Source: Antedon mediterranea
Lineage: Eukaryota; Echinodermata; Crinoidea; Comatulida; Antedonidae
Direction of reading: 5' to 3'
Length of the DNA stretch: 64,000 bases
Assembly (NCBI RefSeq): GCF_964355755.1
Contig: NC_092670.1
Location: 19,717,201 to 19,781,200 of the forward strand
In this document: piece after piece, positions 1 through 12,429 of the stretch
Layout: every line of letters begins with the position of its first letter
How positions within the stretch are numbered: the first letter of the stretch is position 1
Notes under the pieces: generated by a model
Told to the model about the DNA's origin: nothing
What the model saw: only the letters and a program-made list of their open reading frames with translations
Database searches by the model: none
Made by a program: the position numbers and the translations under genes

Positions 1-73
1 GTGATATGCTTAAATATGGTAGTGATATGACATCATCATGTCCATATTACGTTTGTAGTGTAGACAGAGCTTT
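1..73. mobile_element. MITE copy cut by the window edge
   Basis: It begins inside the body (ATATGGTAGTGATATGACAT) and ends with GTAGTGTAGACAGAGCTT. Confidence 0.65.
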
Positions 74-323
74 AGTGATTTTATATGTAATTGCAAATAC
101 AATGACAGTTAGCCTAAGCTTAATATGAGACTATTAAGAAAGCATAATAAATGGTTCCTATTCTGTAATTAGCAAGTCATGTACTTGATGGTGAAAACAA
201 GTCTAACCAATGCTTGTAATAAATGGATGTTCAAGTCAAAGTACTTTTGTAAATATAAGAAGTTTGTCATGTATTCACTATAAATCATTTATAAATCTGG
301 TAAATTATAGTGACAGTTGTTAC

Positions 324-3300
324 CTTGAAATTATCTTCATCTGTTCCATTAAGTTTCATAACTTTAGTAATTGCACTTTCTATTATATAAGTTCCACCAT
401 CCTGTAAATATAAGATACGTAATGATCTGTTAGATTATAAAAACTGAAATGAATTGAAAAATAAGGAAATCAATCAATTGTTACAGTAGATCGTTTGTTT
501 AAAAATTCATTCTATGAAACAATAAATTCATTCAAACTAACTATGGCATTTGGAAGTCAATTCTGTTGTATGGTAGATAGGTAAGTAGCCTTATACCCTT
601 CTGACACCTGCAAAAAGTAACAACTTGTTAACAAAACAATTTTGTGGAAAATCCCCCAAGATTTCACAGGACCCCTGTGAAATCTCGCGAGAAAAACACA
701 CCGATGAGAGGCATGTTTTTGTTTCGAGATAGTCCAAGTTCTTACTGCACGCGCGTGTATTGTCCTGGTATCATATGGACCAATCATAATAATCAAGTAG
801 TGTGCAACTATGTTTTCTCCCAAGATTTCTCACGGTTCGCGTATGCTTGTAGGAAAACGTATAAAAAATCAGGAGATCAAACCTGGTTACAATTTGTTAC
901 AAGTTGTAAAAATGTATGCAGATGTGAAAAGAGTATTCGATAACAAAACTTAACCATAATGAGAAATTCCAAATCACCCATTGATATACTGGAAATTAAA
1001 TTATTTACAAAGGTTGACGATGAGAAAGAAATGGGAAGTGGCCGCAACCGAGATTTGAACATGGAATCTTCTGCTTGATATGCAGACATCCTACCATTAG
1101 ATTCATGGTATAGTTCAAATCTGATCAACTACCTAGATCTTTAACACCCTTTTGAAATTGTTTATGCTATACAAGGCATGTACATTTGCAGTGATGCTCA
1201 ATAACTCCTAGATTGCCGAGGTTGTTTTTGTGCTACTAAATGCAAATAACATTTTTGCTTACTTCTCCTACATTAATGTTGCCAACATATTTCAGTCTAT
1301 ATATGGTGCTGCAAGAAAGAAAACAATATTTACACCTGTAAATAAATGATTTTTTAATCATGTTTTTTTTTCTCTTTTTTTTCTCCTTTTCTACTTGGAT
1401 TATACTAGGTAATATGCAGTATTGATTTCAATATCCTACTAAATGTGGTATTATTATAACATATTGGAATCATTTGTAGTCAACCACCAGATATACTGAT
1501 ATACTGATACATTGCTCATATGACAATGGTTTCATCCAAGATTCAACAAGGCCAAGAGTCTTTGTCCTCGAATGAACGCTATTAATGAATAAAAAGCATT
1601 AACATAGCAGATTGTAAAGATACTTTCACATAGCAGATTGTAAGATCTTTTCCAAGTCCCTTGGGTTGTCTGTGTTTTTCCGATGAAACAATTATCAGAC
1701 TCAAGTCAGATTATTACGATCAAACACAAAAGCTATGCATCTTGAAATGGGAGGTCTAAACAGTGAGTATTTTACTTTTGCAGACTTAAATAATTAAATG
1801 ACTTAAATGATTAATTGTTAATGTCCATGTTACCTTTAATTTACACAATAACACTAAATCTATATCTGTAGAAATGCAAGTTAAAAACTGATATTATAAC
1901 ACCTTCTTTTTTTATGATTGTTCATTTGCAATTTTCATAACATTAATGAATTAATTATGAATTATGTCTTACATAGAATTCAATAATTTTTCAATGATAT
2001 TGCATTACTTGATCAACACAGTAATTAAATGATTTGCTATTGAAACTGTAATATTTTTTTCAAACTATTTATCATATTAAAATTTCTATATTGTCGTATG
2101 TGTATTTTCATATTGAATAAATTGTTTTTAAATACAAAATATAAAGAAATTTTCCGTATAGTTGATTCTACCTTCCATCACTCGCAAGTTCTGGTTGCTG
2201 AGCCCCATTCCCTATGGATTCAGGATTACTTGGTCCCAGGTTACGGTCACGAGGCATGTCAAATTCGGGCATCTCGTCTTTAACATATCGCAGGCGTTCA
2301 TAGATTGGTGGATATACTCTGCCATTTTTCATGTAACACTGGAAAAATTTAACAATGCTTACAATTATACACAGTTAAGCTCTGTCTACACTATCAAACT
2401 CTATGTGACAAAAAAATGTGATGTGCCCATATATAAACATGATGATGTTATATCACTACCATATATGAGCATATCACTACCATCAGGGCACATCACACTT
2501 TTGTTGTCCAACGAGTTTGATAGTGTAGACAGAGCTTAAGAAAAAAAAAGGATAGTAATGGAAGGATGGTAATGATAATGCTCATAGAATAAAGAATAGT
2601 AATAGAAGGATGGTAATGATAATGCTCATAGAATAATTATAGTTTACTGCAGTAATTACTGTTTAGTATATAGTAATTATAGTTTAATGCAGTAATTACT
2701 GTTTAGTATATAGTAATTATAGTTTACACGTGTTATAATATAGTCTTCTGCAATAATTATAATCTACAACAGTAAATTTGAAAAGATGGAAACAATGATG
2801 CTCATAAAATAATTATAGTTTACTGCAGTAATTACAGTTTATTATACAGTTTACATCTGTTATAATATAGTCTACTGCAGTAATGAAATAGTCAACAACA
2901 GCAAATTTGGAAGGATGGCAATGATAATTCTCATAATATAATAATTTTAGTTTACTGCAGTAATTATTACAGTTTATTATACAGTTTACATCTGTTATAA
3001 TATAGTCTACTGAAGTAACTATATAGTCTACATAGTATGTTTTCAGCAACACAATTATGTACAGTAAAATTCTTTTTTTTTAAATTAGGAGAAACCTTCT
3101 ACAATATTTTGACTGTTTACTAACCTTAACAACTGTTATATATATAGGCCAACCTTCATGGTCTTTTATTAGACGAGGAATCTGTAACATAAAAATATAT
3201 AAATTACTATTATTATTATTATTACTGTTCTAGTGGCATGCAAAGATACTAAGCAATTAAACCTACAGTAGCACAAGAGCTGAAATAAAAATAAAAATAC

Positions 3301-6300
3301 TTTGTTTGTTTGTTTACCTTTCCTTTTGAGACGCCATGAAGATTTTCTCCAAACAGTTCATCAACCACATCACCAACTTCAATTTTATTCTGAAAAGATC
3401 AAAAATCTAACTTCAGCACTAATGCTATGGTTCATACTGCAATTTTCAAGTTCCGCACAACAGTATAAATAAGTTCCATAATAGAAAAAATTACAGTAGA
3501 ACACCGTCCTTCCACTTATCCCTTCATGAATGAATGAAAATGAATGAGGGAACATACATTTTACCTACGCTGGCATACAGAAGGCAAGGAGCTCATTTGA
3601 TACAGATTTTTACACAGAGTGGATAATATTTCAGCTGACTCTTTTTTTAGCTTGAAGATGTCAGAACATTGGTCATTCTTTCAAAATAAAATTTATGTTT
3701 TCACACACAAATTGGATGAGAGACTCATTTGCTCGAAAAGCAATTATACTATGGAATCCATTACCAGAGGATGTAGTATCTTCAAGATCAACTAATCAAT
3801 TTAAGTCAGGTCTCGAACAGGCATGGTCCAACCACTGTTATTTTCAAGAGGGGCTTATAGGCATAGTCTAGCCTCAACTCCAGCAAATGTCTATGGTCTT
3901 TCGCCATAATCGACACTCTTCTCATCTTCCATTTAAAGAACATACTACTCGTGCCCTTAAGATGTAACCTATAATTTATTACACTTATATTAATTATTAT
4001 AATAATAATTACAATAATCACTATAACAATAATTACAATTATAAAAAAAAATAATAACTACAACAGTATAGTAATGACTATAATTTGTATGTGTTTAAAT
4101 TTTAAATGTAAATATGTATATGTTTGTATGATGTAGTATGTTTAAGCGGATATTAGCCCTTGATGGCATTTGCAGCAATAAAGAAATTTAATTGAATTGA
4201 ATTGAAATGCTGAGCTCTGGAAACAAGTAAACAAGTAACACTACAGCCCACCCCTGTTCAAGGGGTCACTTAGTTAGGTCCCAAAGGTGTCCTCTTAATA
4301 GGGGTTGTGTAACCAAGTAACTAATAAATATACCAAAACAAACACATTTCTTACATTTTCCTCTGCTACACTTCCTGCCTCCACACTAGCGACCACTGCT
4401 TTATTGCTGACGTGTTTCACGTATACACCCAGATCCTTACATGGTACCAACTCAAATTGCTTCATCACCCCCATCATCCATGTCTCATCCAAAAAACTAG
4501 CATTCTGAAAATGTTATAGATATATCTGTCAATGTCAAAAATAAATGTAAAGCATTATATTACACCTGATTGTATCGTTTCTATCTGATTGGTTAATTTT
4601 GTGTCACATGTTGTTCAGTATTCGTTCTACTGCACAGTCAAAGTTCTATTAAATGGTTCTCTATTGTGGATTCAGCTTTTTGACAAATTTTAGAATTTGT
4701 ATTTGTAATATGATGAACGAATAAAAGAATGTTGTTCAAAACAATGCTGGTTTTACTAAATCTAAACTCATGTCTTCAACATTGATTTAACATGGATGAA
4801 GTGGATTAAAGAAATAAAAATTTTATATATTTTCTACAGCTCACTATGTCGGTCAGTTGGTCGGTAACTCAAATTTGAGCACGCGACTGCAGCCATGTAT
4901 ATGGCCTTGTTTTAAAACTAAAGAATGTAGTTGATCATACCTTTACATTTAAATCAAACTTTATTTCTGTTATAAGGAAAAGAAGAGACATCAAGGATTC
5001 TATGGGGAAAAACAAACACATCATTAAAGAAAATAATGTCTACTAAAAATTACAAAAATAGTACAGCAGAAAATGTAGTGATGGAGTGCATAATAATAGA
5101 GAGCCGAAGGCTAAAGGGCGTACTCCTGACTGGAGGGGAAACCAACAAGATGGTGGCTGTAACTCTGTTTGAAAATATTATTTAGTATATAAAATAGTAA
5201 TTTAAAGTAAATAAAGACCACATAAATTCCAACACACATTGCTTTTAGTATGTTGTTGGTATATAGCATTTTTTGTATATGAGGAGCATGTAGAATGCGT
5301 TCACATTTATACGATCGATGCAATGCGTATCGTACGTCAGAATGTAAAGAATATTTCTCACGATGATATGCTCAGCACAGGTGTAGTAGTGGCGTATCAA
5401 AAAGTGCAGCTGGTTGGTTCGCTCTCTATGAAGAATTACTCTTTGAACTGCTATAACATTGGAGTCTGCCCTCTAGCCAATCTATAAAACCTTGATGGCT
5501 AATACCAGGGAAGAGTTACTCTTCCCTGCTAATACTCAGACTTGCCAGGTAGGTAAACAATGGAAGTAGAGATGGAATGCTAACCACCAACCAAAAGATA
5601 TATTGCCAATAAAACTGACAGCTGCATACAACTCTTTTTCTTACCTATAAAGATTTCATTACCAATAATGGATAACTCTGGTTTATACCAGTATTCTGTC
5701 AATTTAGGGTTCAACACAAGGTGTTCCAAAGCAACGCTTAAAATCTTCTTGGTTAGTGCAATTCGAATAAACAGTCTCCCTCTGCCCTGGTCAGTTCGTA
5801 CCTAAAAGTATCACAAAACAATGAAAATCAGTAGGGAAGTTTTAAAAATGTGTTCTTCAGTATGACAATATAAAAATTAAGAATTACACTCTCTTTTTGC
5901 CACTTGGAAATAATAATTGCATATAAAATTTCATTTTTAAGCAACTTATTATATCATCATATCGACATTGAAATATCAATAAATATTATTAAATGGTAGA
6001 AAAAACACCTTTAAAAACTTGATAAACACCACAAAAAATGTATATGGTTTGGTCTAAAGTGGGATGTTTCGGCCGGATTGTCCCACCAGAAGTGGGGCGA
6101 ATCATCCCGGATTCTTGATGTTATGTAGCCTTTGTAAAGTTTTATATTTTGTTTATCATTATTGTATTACCTTTTGCGAGTTTCTACATTCTTCTAAAGC
6201 AATTGAAAATAATGGATTTAGCCTGCCAATAAAAAAAATATGTTATTAGATAAATAGATGTTTATAAATATTTGTACTCTTCACCCTAAAGCTTTGTCTA

Positions 6301-7659
6301 CACTATCAAACTTTCTGTGTCAAAAAAATGTGATGTGCCCATATATGGACATGATGATGTCATATCACTACCATATTTAAGCATAGCACTACCATATATA
6401 GGCACATCAAACTTTTTTGACACATAAAGTTTGATAGTGTAGACAAGGCTTTAGCGGATTAGAATTGGGTGCTTTTCTACAAAATCTGCTGTGTAACTTA
6501 TTATTTTTTTAATGGCATGGTTGACCGTGCATCGAATATAGTTTTGGTCATGGTTAACCATGTGTCCAGTTCTCTGTGCCACTAAACAACAGAATAAAAG
6601 TGCATGGTCCCCTTGCATTAAATTCAAAGTTGACCATGACATAGGAAACAATGATTTCGACGCATGGCCGAATATGACCCAAACTTTACCTTTCATTGAA
6701 TGTGTAATTAGGTAGAGATTCTATCCAACTCCAGTAATCTCTCTTGTAAAGTCCAAACAAGGACCCTGGGTCTGCAAATTATAACAGTCATACTTTAAAT
6801 ACATACTGCAATTATTATGGGGTTATCCACAATCTCTTTCTACGTGAGGTTGAGAGAGTGAACTATACCGGTCAAATGTTTGATTTTGTTTAATATAAAA
6901 TCTACTCCAGAATTTTGTATGGACACAGTTGAACATGCTTATTTGATCCAGTGTATTTATTCACTGAAATTGTCTTTATTGAGTACCATATTCTTCACTC
7001 ACTATTGCCTAGTAGGGATCTATTTTTATTGGTTAAATACCTTGTCTAGCAGCTCAACTTAATGATGACTGATAAAATAAAAAATAAGCGTAGCTTCTAG
7101 CGGCACTTTCTATAAAAATACCTACCAGAAGTTAATTTGATCACAACCAAAAACATTAAATTTGACTGATATAAATCATTGAATCCATGAAAAATGTAGC
7201 TAGTCCATTGTGGAGGTTGCTCAGAATATCATTACCTATTCACCCCCTATTCATACATTTGGTATACTTACTTTTAAGACCTTTCCTAAAAATCTTCTCG
7301 AAGCATTCACAAAGATTTCGGAGTTCTAAATGATGATCATTGATTGGCTTGTCCTCGGAACGAAGCTTTAGGATTATGCCTAGTAAAAACAATAGTGGAA
7401 AAATGATACAGTATTGATATTAATTAATGATTATCATTTTTAATGAAAGTTAGTGGCAAATAAAATAGCATATTGCAAGTATAGGCCTGGCCTCCTACGC
7501 CTGTAGATGCAGGACGACAGTCCAGGAGGAGAGGGCGTCAAATGGCGATGGATGTGAATGCGATAACGCTTGACACTTCATTTAGACAGGCCTAGCTAGC
7601 ATTTTATTTCAAAACATACCTTTTAACTCAGTGAGCAGTGGATCTTTATTCGATGCCAT
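324..7659 (-). CDS. RUN-domain plus PDZ-domain adaptor protein, 5' nine exons and a probable further exon; continues off the left edge
   Basis: Exons read from the minus strand with GT-AG borders: 7659-7620, 7379-7272, 6771-6690, 5801-5645, 4999-4941, 4504-4355, 3389-3318, 3181-3125, 2338-2172, and a probable later exon 401-324. The protein begins MASNKDPLLTELKG. Residues about 15-165 look like a RUN domain (hallmark QGRGRLFIRIALTKKIL, then LLFLITEIKFDLN). Residues about 165-242 look like a PDZ domain (LGVYVKHV, SVEAGSVAEE, IEVGDVVDELFGE). RUN domains usually bind small GTPases or motor adaptors, so a role in membrane traffic or signalling is inferred, not shown. Exon phases agree except between exons 3 and 4, where exon 3 leaves two bases but exon 4 reads from phase 0. 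The 401-324 exon (26 codons, open in phase 0, DGGTYIIESAITKVMK) resembles part of a PTB/PID domain. I do not recognise a named orthologue. Start: the first ATG of an exon whose reading joins exon 2 in phase. Confidence 0.78.
1035..1105 (-). repeat. tRNA-derived SINE fragment
   Basis: The minus strand has a B-box-like GTTCAAATCTC and, about 30 bases upstream, an A-box-like TCTAATGGTAGGA. Between them a stem TCTGC/GCAGA encloses a seven-base loop. The T stem does not pair well, so it is not a working tRNA. Confidence 0.5.
2379..2535. mobile_element. MITE copy, same family
   Basis: GCTCTGTCTACACTATCAAA at the left and its reverse complement at the right, flanked by TTAA on both sides. It overlaps no exon of the RUN-PDZ gene. 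Confidence 0.8.
2544..3045. repeat. Diverged tandem repeat with CTGCAGTAA cores
   Basis: Units containing GGAAGGATGGTAATGATAAT, CTCATAATA, TAGTTTACTGCAGTAATTAC and TCTGTTATAATATAGTCTAC recur at roughly 120-150 bases, three to four times. It starts at the end of a MITE and lies in a RUN-PDZ intron. The minus frame through it is not a gene. Confidence 0.7.
3640..4205 (+). mobile_element. LINE 3' end (L2/CR1-type reverse transcriptase tail)
   Basis: The plus frame 3707-3871 reads TNWMRDSFARKAIILWNPLP and then EDVVSSRSTNQFKSGLEQAW, the typical last residues of non-LTR reverse transcriptases (RVVELWNSLPE...VSA..FK..LD..W), then a stop. A 330-base 3' UTR follows, ending in the short tandem TTGAATTGAATTGAA, the usual tail of such elements. 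It lies in an intron of the RUN-PDZ gene, opposite strand. Confidence 0.75.
6289..6451. mobile_element. MITE copy, best preserved of a six-member family
   Basis: Terminal inverted repeats of about 25 bases (core TGTCTACACTATCAAACT) face each other. The body carries TGTGATGTGCCCATATATGG and CATATCACTACCAT. Flanks suggest a TA target duplication. No coding capacity. Confidence 0.8.
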
Positions 7660-7816
7660 TTTTTAAAATCATAAAAAGGATACCTAGCATTGCTAGCTCA
7701 AGTTACTGATAATAGAAAAGGATAATTTTAGGATGCAAGAGCGACTCGACTTCTTCCGCGCGAGATCCTCCGTCGTGTTTATTTTGTTTTAAACAATAGC
7801 ATAGACACTAACCCAG

Positions 7817-8614
7817 TATGGAACGCCTCCTCTGCCTTCAGTTCACATTTATGCAGTACACACCAATAATGCTCATGCATGCAGTACACACCAATCGCCA
7901 TGCAGTACACACCAATGGTCATGCAGTACACACCAATCGTTATGCAGTACACACCAAACATTATGCAGTACACACCAAACATCATGAAGTACACACCAAT
8001 GGTCATTCAGTACACACCAATCGTCATGCAGTCAAATATTGCGCAGAGCCATATATATAAAGAGTTACGGCATTGCGTTCAAGGATTTTAGAAAGTCAGA
8101 AGTAGTTTGTGACAATAATATATCTGAGGTTGATGCTGATTTAATCAACTCCTGATCAGGCCGACTCTGTAACATGGTTTCAGCAGACAGATGAGATTGA
8201 TGATTTTAACATTGATATGTCTGTGAAGTAAGTTGTTTTTAAAACAAACGAAAAATCTAAGTATTGATATTAAAAAGCTTTTCTTTTCTTAATCCTTTTC
8301 TTTCATTATATCATACATACAGTAAAACTTGTTAACTCGTCAAATGAGACGGTACTGGGGTTTGATTCAGGATTGCATGCTTCCAAAAGCAATCCACTTG
8401 TATTATAAAGATACTTTTAGTCACAACCTTTAGATAGCCTTATCATTTTGCAGGTTCTTTGGTTTAATAGTGTCTACATAAAAAGAGATGTTATCCCAAA
8501 TCTGATTGATGCATGACGTTTGGTGTGTACTGCATAAAAATTGATGTGTAATGCATGACTATTGGTGGGTACTGCATGATAAATGTGAACTGAAGGCGGA
8601 GGAGGCGTTCCATA
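7817..8614. mobile_element. Fold-back (inverted-repeat) non-autonomous DNA element, 798 bases, with 6-base target duplication
   Basis: The left end reads TATGGAACGCCTCCTCTGCC and the right end is its reverse complement with one change in the first 36 bases; the similarity continues into a CAGTACACACCAAT region on both sides. The flanks are ACCCAG at 7811-7816 and ACCCAG at 8615-8620, a perfect duplication. The middle (8040-8510) is unique and contains a coding-like stretch ending at a good donor (GTGAAGTAAGTT). It lies just upstream of the RUN-PDZ gene start. Confidence 0.8.
7853..8035. repeat. 21-base tandem repeat (ATGCAGTACACACCAATSGTC), about 8-9 units
   Basis: The unit is 21 bases, so it reads MQYTPIV over and over in one plus frame. 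This is an ORF by repetition, not a gene. It forms the inner part of the left inverted repeat of the surrounding element; the right arm has only about three diverged units (8517-8575). Confidence 0.9.
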
Positions 8615-8620
8615 ACCCAG

Positions 8621-9989
8621 AGCGTTATCGTCGAAAAATTGAATTGTCGCTCGATAGGCTTTGACTCTTCATCTAGCTAAAGATTATAACATCTTTGTCT
8701 TTAACTAACGTCTATGGAACGTCAAAGGTGTCTTCAGTCAGAAATGATGATCGTTCAATATCGTATCATCATTGTTTTAAACTAATATTAATCATACTGT
8801 AATACAAAAAATACAGGGTTTAGTTTGAGTTGTAAAAAACAATTTTTTTTTAAATTAATTTTATTCTGTACAAAGAAGAGACTATAATAACATACACACT
8901 CCACGTTTCTTTAAAAAAAAACAATCCACAGTTCTAATATTCTTTCCATGCTTTTCTGGTCAATGATTGTCACACGAATACTCGACTCAAAACCTTTAAA
9001 TTAAAATATCTTTCAGAATGTTCTCTCTTGTATTCCACCATTCCACTCTCTCCCTGTAACCAACCAATACATGGAAACTAATAATAGCTAATAAGAAGTT
9101 TCCCGTCATTTTTGTTAAAATATATTTATCAACATACCCATTAATAACAAAAGGCTTCAGTTCATAACATCAATTACATATTCTCTCTTAGATAATTTGT
9201 TTTTTTTTTCTAATAAATATTATTTATTAAACATGCTGCAAAATATTATTACATCAAGATTTAGTTTACTGTACTGCAGCGCCATAGCCAGCATGAGGCA
9301 GACAAGACTCTTGCCTCATCTGAAATTTTTAATTTTCACTAACCATCCTAATTACATCCTAAAAGCAGCGATTGTCATATTTTATAATAATAATATTTAA
9401 AGCATCTTTGCCTCGTCTGGTTTTAACCTCTCGCTACAACCTTGCTGTTCCTTTCCATTGTTTTTCTATAGCACACAAGAAAATTTAGAATTCTACAAAT
9501 TGGTACCCTGTGTAATAACTAACATTTCACTAAATTAACATAAATACAATTAAAATGAGAATAAAAGCAGTCTTTTCTTCAAATCACTGCAGTTGGTATG
9601 TTATCAGATTTCATAAAGCTCTGTCTACACTAAAAATATGGTACTGATATGACATCATCACTTCATATACAAGCACGTCACAATTTTTTGTCACATAAAA
9701 TTTGATAGTGTAGACAGAGCTTAAGATTACAGAAGAATTAATTTTGACATAACTCCTTCTTACTTAATTAATAAATTGATAAAATCTTACGTAATTAAGT
9801 TTATACTGCTGTATATACTGTAGTTTAATGTCAAGAAAGGTTTCAAACATGTATCATTAGATCTTTAGAATTTTTATACAAGCTCATCAACTTTTTTCCT
9901 ATAAATAAAATAATATTAAATTATCCCTGTACACTGTATATACATCGAAAGAGTGTCAATTTGAAATGTCATTATGTTAAAAATGTTGG
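8621..9989. other. Intergenic stretch between the RUN-PDZ gene start and the MOSMO stop
   Basis: AT-rich sequence with no supported gene. It holds one MITE (9616-9722) and presumably the MOSMO 3' UTR; minus-strand AATAAA signals exist but none is decisive. Confidence 0.6.
9616..9722. mobile_element. MITE copy, internally shortened
   Basis: AAGCTCTGTCTACACTA at the left and TAGTGTAGACAGAGCTT at the right; about 50 bases of the body are missing compared with the copy at 6289. It lies downstream of MOSMO. Confidence 0.75.
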
Positions 9990-11180
9990 TCACACATAGA
10001 GCATAGGAAGACAGATCTTGCCGGCAAAAAGCAATGAAACAATCGTTAAAAATATTGACATTATGAACATGATATATGACGTTCCGATGGATACACTGTC
10101 TGGTAGTTTATATGGTTCACCACCAATTTCTTCCACATAGAATCCTGTTGGAAATATCAATGCAGCTATGCAGAAGACAACCACTGGAAGAAAAAAAAAA
10201 GAATATATGGTGTTAATATTTTTGTTGTTGATTTTGTTTGTAAAGACTGAACATTTTTATAGTAATTTATTGAGTGAAGCGGTTTGGAAGGAGACAATTG
10301 CATTACACTAAAAAAGTACTACAATTAACTCTATCCCAAACATAAGTAGCAACATGTCAAGTCCTTCCCACGCATCTGTTGTGAGGTTCACAGCTTTTGA
10401 CCCAACCTCAAGTTTTCACGATGCGCACCTAAAATATCACGCTTTTTCACCAATCAAAAAAGGTTGGAACTGGGGGGTGGGAAACAAATAGGAGCAAAAT
10501 CTCAAGCCAGCAGCAACCTCAAACTTGACCATGTATGAAGTAGTTAGTAGATAAAATATTGATGAGATTAAAGTGAATTAACGGCTCACTCACTTCCAAC
10601 AAATGCAGTCCACCTGGCAACCTTTAACATCGCGACTTTCTTTAGTGAATACAGTAAAAAGAAACACGTCATTGTGAGACATGCTATTCCAATGATGATA
10701 AATGTTAAGGTGATCTTCCACTCTGGACACAGACTCGGTGGCATGCATATGGGGCTTCTGCCATATATTGTCTGACACTGCTTAGTTAAGCCAAACTTCA
10801 TATCACCTATGAAAAAGATAACAAAACATGGTCAACATATACAGAACAACTCACAACAGCAGATCAAACTTACTTTACTTACTTACTCAAGTTCTAGCCC
10901 ATGTACTACACTAGCCTGGGCTAATTACCACCTGGCCTGTGATAGTCTATCTAGGCCTAGGCCTATTATTACAGAGTCAGGCTTCGGATGCTGAGAGAGA
11001 CTTTAGGCCTAGGCCCTAGGCCTAGCCTAGACTAGCTAGGCCTGGTTCATTTGTCAAATTCCTAATCAAATACTCACCGTAATCTTGTGAGATAACCCAT
11101 TCTGGGTTACCTAAACTAGCAAGTGCAAACACGTCTGCAACTATAAACAAAATAGCAGATATAATTACTAATTTATCCAT
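9990..11180 (-). CDS. MOSMO: Modulator of Smoothened (MOSMO / ATTHOG, C16orf52 family), four-pass membrane protein
   Basis: Three coding exons: 11180-11078, 10806-10594 and 10183-9990. Together they make 510 bases, 169 residues and a TGA stop, close to the 167 residues of the human protein. Phases match at both introns. The N-terminus MDKLVIISAILFIVADVFAL, the block QCQTIYGR, and the C-terminal third (FCIAALIFPTGFY, GGEPYKLP, LLFAGKICLP) are all family hallmarks. Four hydrophobic segments lie near residues 5-24, 66-86, 106-122 and 140-160. The first extracellular loop has W28, C45 and C55, like the PMP22/claudin fold. In vertebrates MOSMO acts with MEGF8 and MGRN1 to lower cell-surface Smoothened and so dampens Hedgehog signalling; this role is carried over by homology. 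The frame stays open upstream of MDKL, but the family start and the lack of an earlier ATG in that frame favour 11180. The gene lies 3.5 kb from the neighbouring RUN-PDZ gene, same strand. Confidence 0.95.
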
Positions 11181-12429
11181 TTTTTGTGATGGCTTCTGCC
11201 GCCGAAGACGAGAGAGAGAAGCAGCGTAAAAAAAAAGAAATTTAACAACAAAAAAGAGTTTAGTAGTTGAGGGCGCTGTACATATGGAACGCAATCAGCG
11301 AATTAAAACACCTAGCAACATTAATTTAATTCAATTTAATATGGTGTTGATGTATAACATTTTTGAGCTGATTTGGTCTTAATATGTTGATTTTATTAGT
11401 AGAATTAGAATCATAATACTGTATAGTTCCTAATAAATAAGCATACTGTTATGGTTTACGCGCATGATATATTATGTTCCATCCAGGGACCACCAAAATG
11501 TGTAGTTACTTAAGAAATAGAATAATACTACTTACAATATACATATGTACTTTTCACGCTGCTGCTCTAGCCAGCTACATCCCATGAGGACTACTCATTC
11601 ATAAGCTAAAGCCAGCAGCAGTTATAGTATCTAAGGCCGACAGTTTTGCGACTTTGTAAACTCGACTACAATTTATAGATCCCAGCTGCTGGACCCAAAA
11701 AATATGAGGGCTCACGGTTGAACGATTTTGAATTCTTGCCCTTTGATTGGTTGACGCGAATCAACAGACTGGGAAGAATTTTCGTGAAGTCACGTTGTCT
11801 CTAGAGGGTATTCAGTTGCATGCCAAACGGCTGTTGAGGTCACACACACACACACACACAGCACATTAAAGTTCAAAATTGACCATTTTTAAATGGGCAT
11901 GTGAACCACAATTGAAAAACTATCTTTGATTTGTATGTATTTTTGCGATTAAAGGACATCTTTTTAATAATTAAACATAAATATATCTGAAGAAAGAACA
12001 ATGATTAATTTTAAAATGTCAAGCAGCGTTTTTTGTAAGAAATATTTCTTGTTTATTCAATAATTTCCAATCAAAAACCTTTACCTTTTTCTTTGCTCCA
12101 TTTTTCCAGGTGACATCTCTGTTTTTATATCTTTAGACTTTCTTGTTTTTTTATCAAATATTAATAATGCTTTCAATTATACTGTATATTCAATATTATC
12201 TGAAATCTTGTGTCCAACATGATCAGATTGTACAGTCTCCGGGAAAATTTAAATGTATTTTGCTGTAGTTAATTTTACTATTGTCATGTAACTTTACCAA
12301 ACCTTTGCTTTCTGTAAGGAACATACTCAGCTTGGAAACATGAAACTGCATGTAATTCTTTCTTTTTGAAAAGAAATATCGACATGTGTGCATTCTATTT
12401 ATAGAAAGCTGAAATTTCCAGAAATATTA
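11181..12429. other. Sequence upstream of MOSMO
   Basis: It should contain the MOSMO promoter and 5' UTR; no clear TATA box was seen. A (CA)n run lies near 11840-11860. Otherwise I see nothing. Confidence 0.5.

Noticed and set aside
1035-1105. Functional tRNA gene
   Set aside because: The T stem has mismatches and the acceptor stem does not form; better read as a SINE remnant.
7818-8091. Overlapping plus- and minus-strand frames reading MQYTPIV-type repeats
   Set aside because: They are translations of the 21-base tandem repeat, whose length is a multiple of three; both strands stay open for that reason alone.
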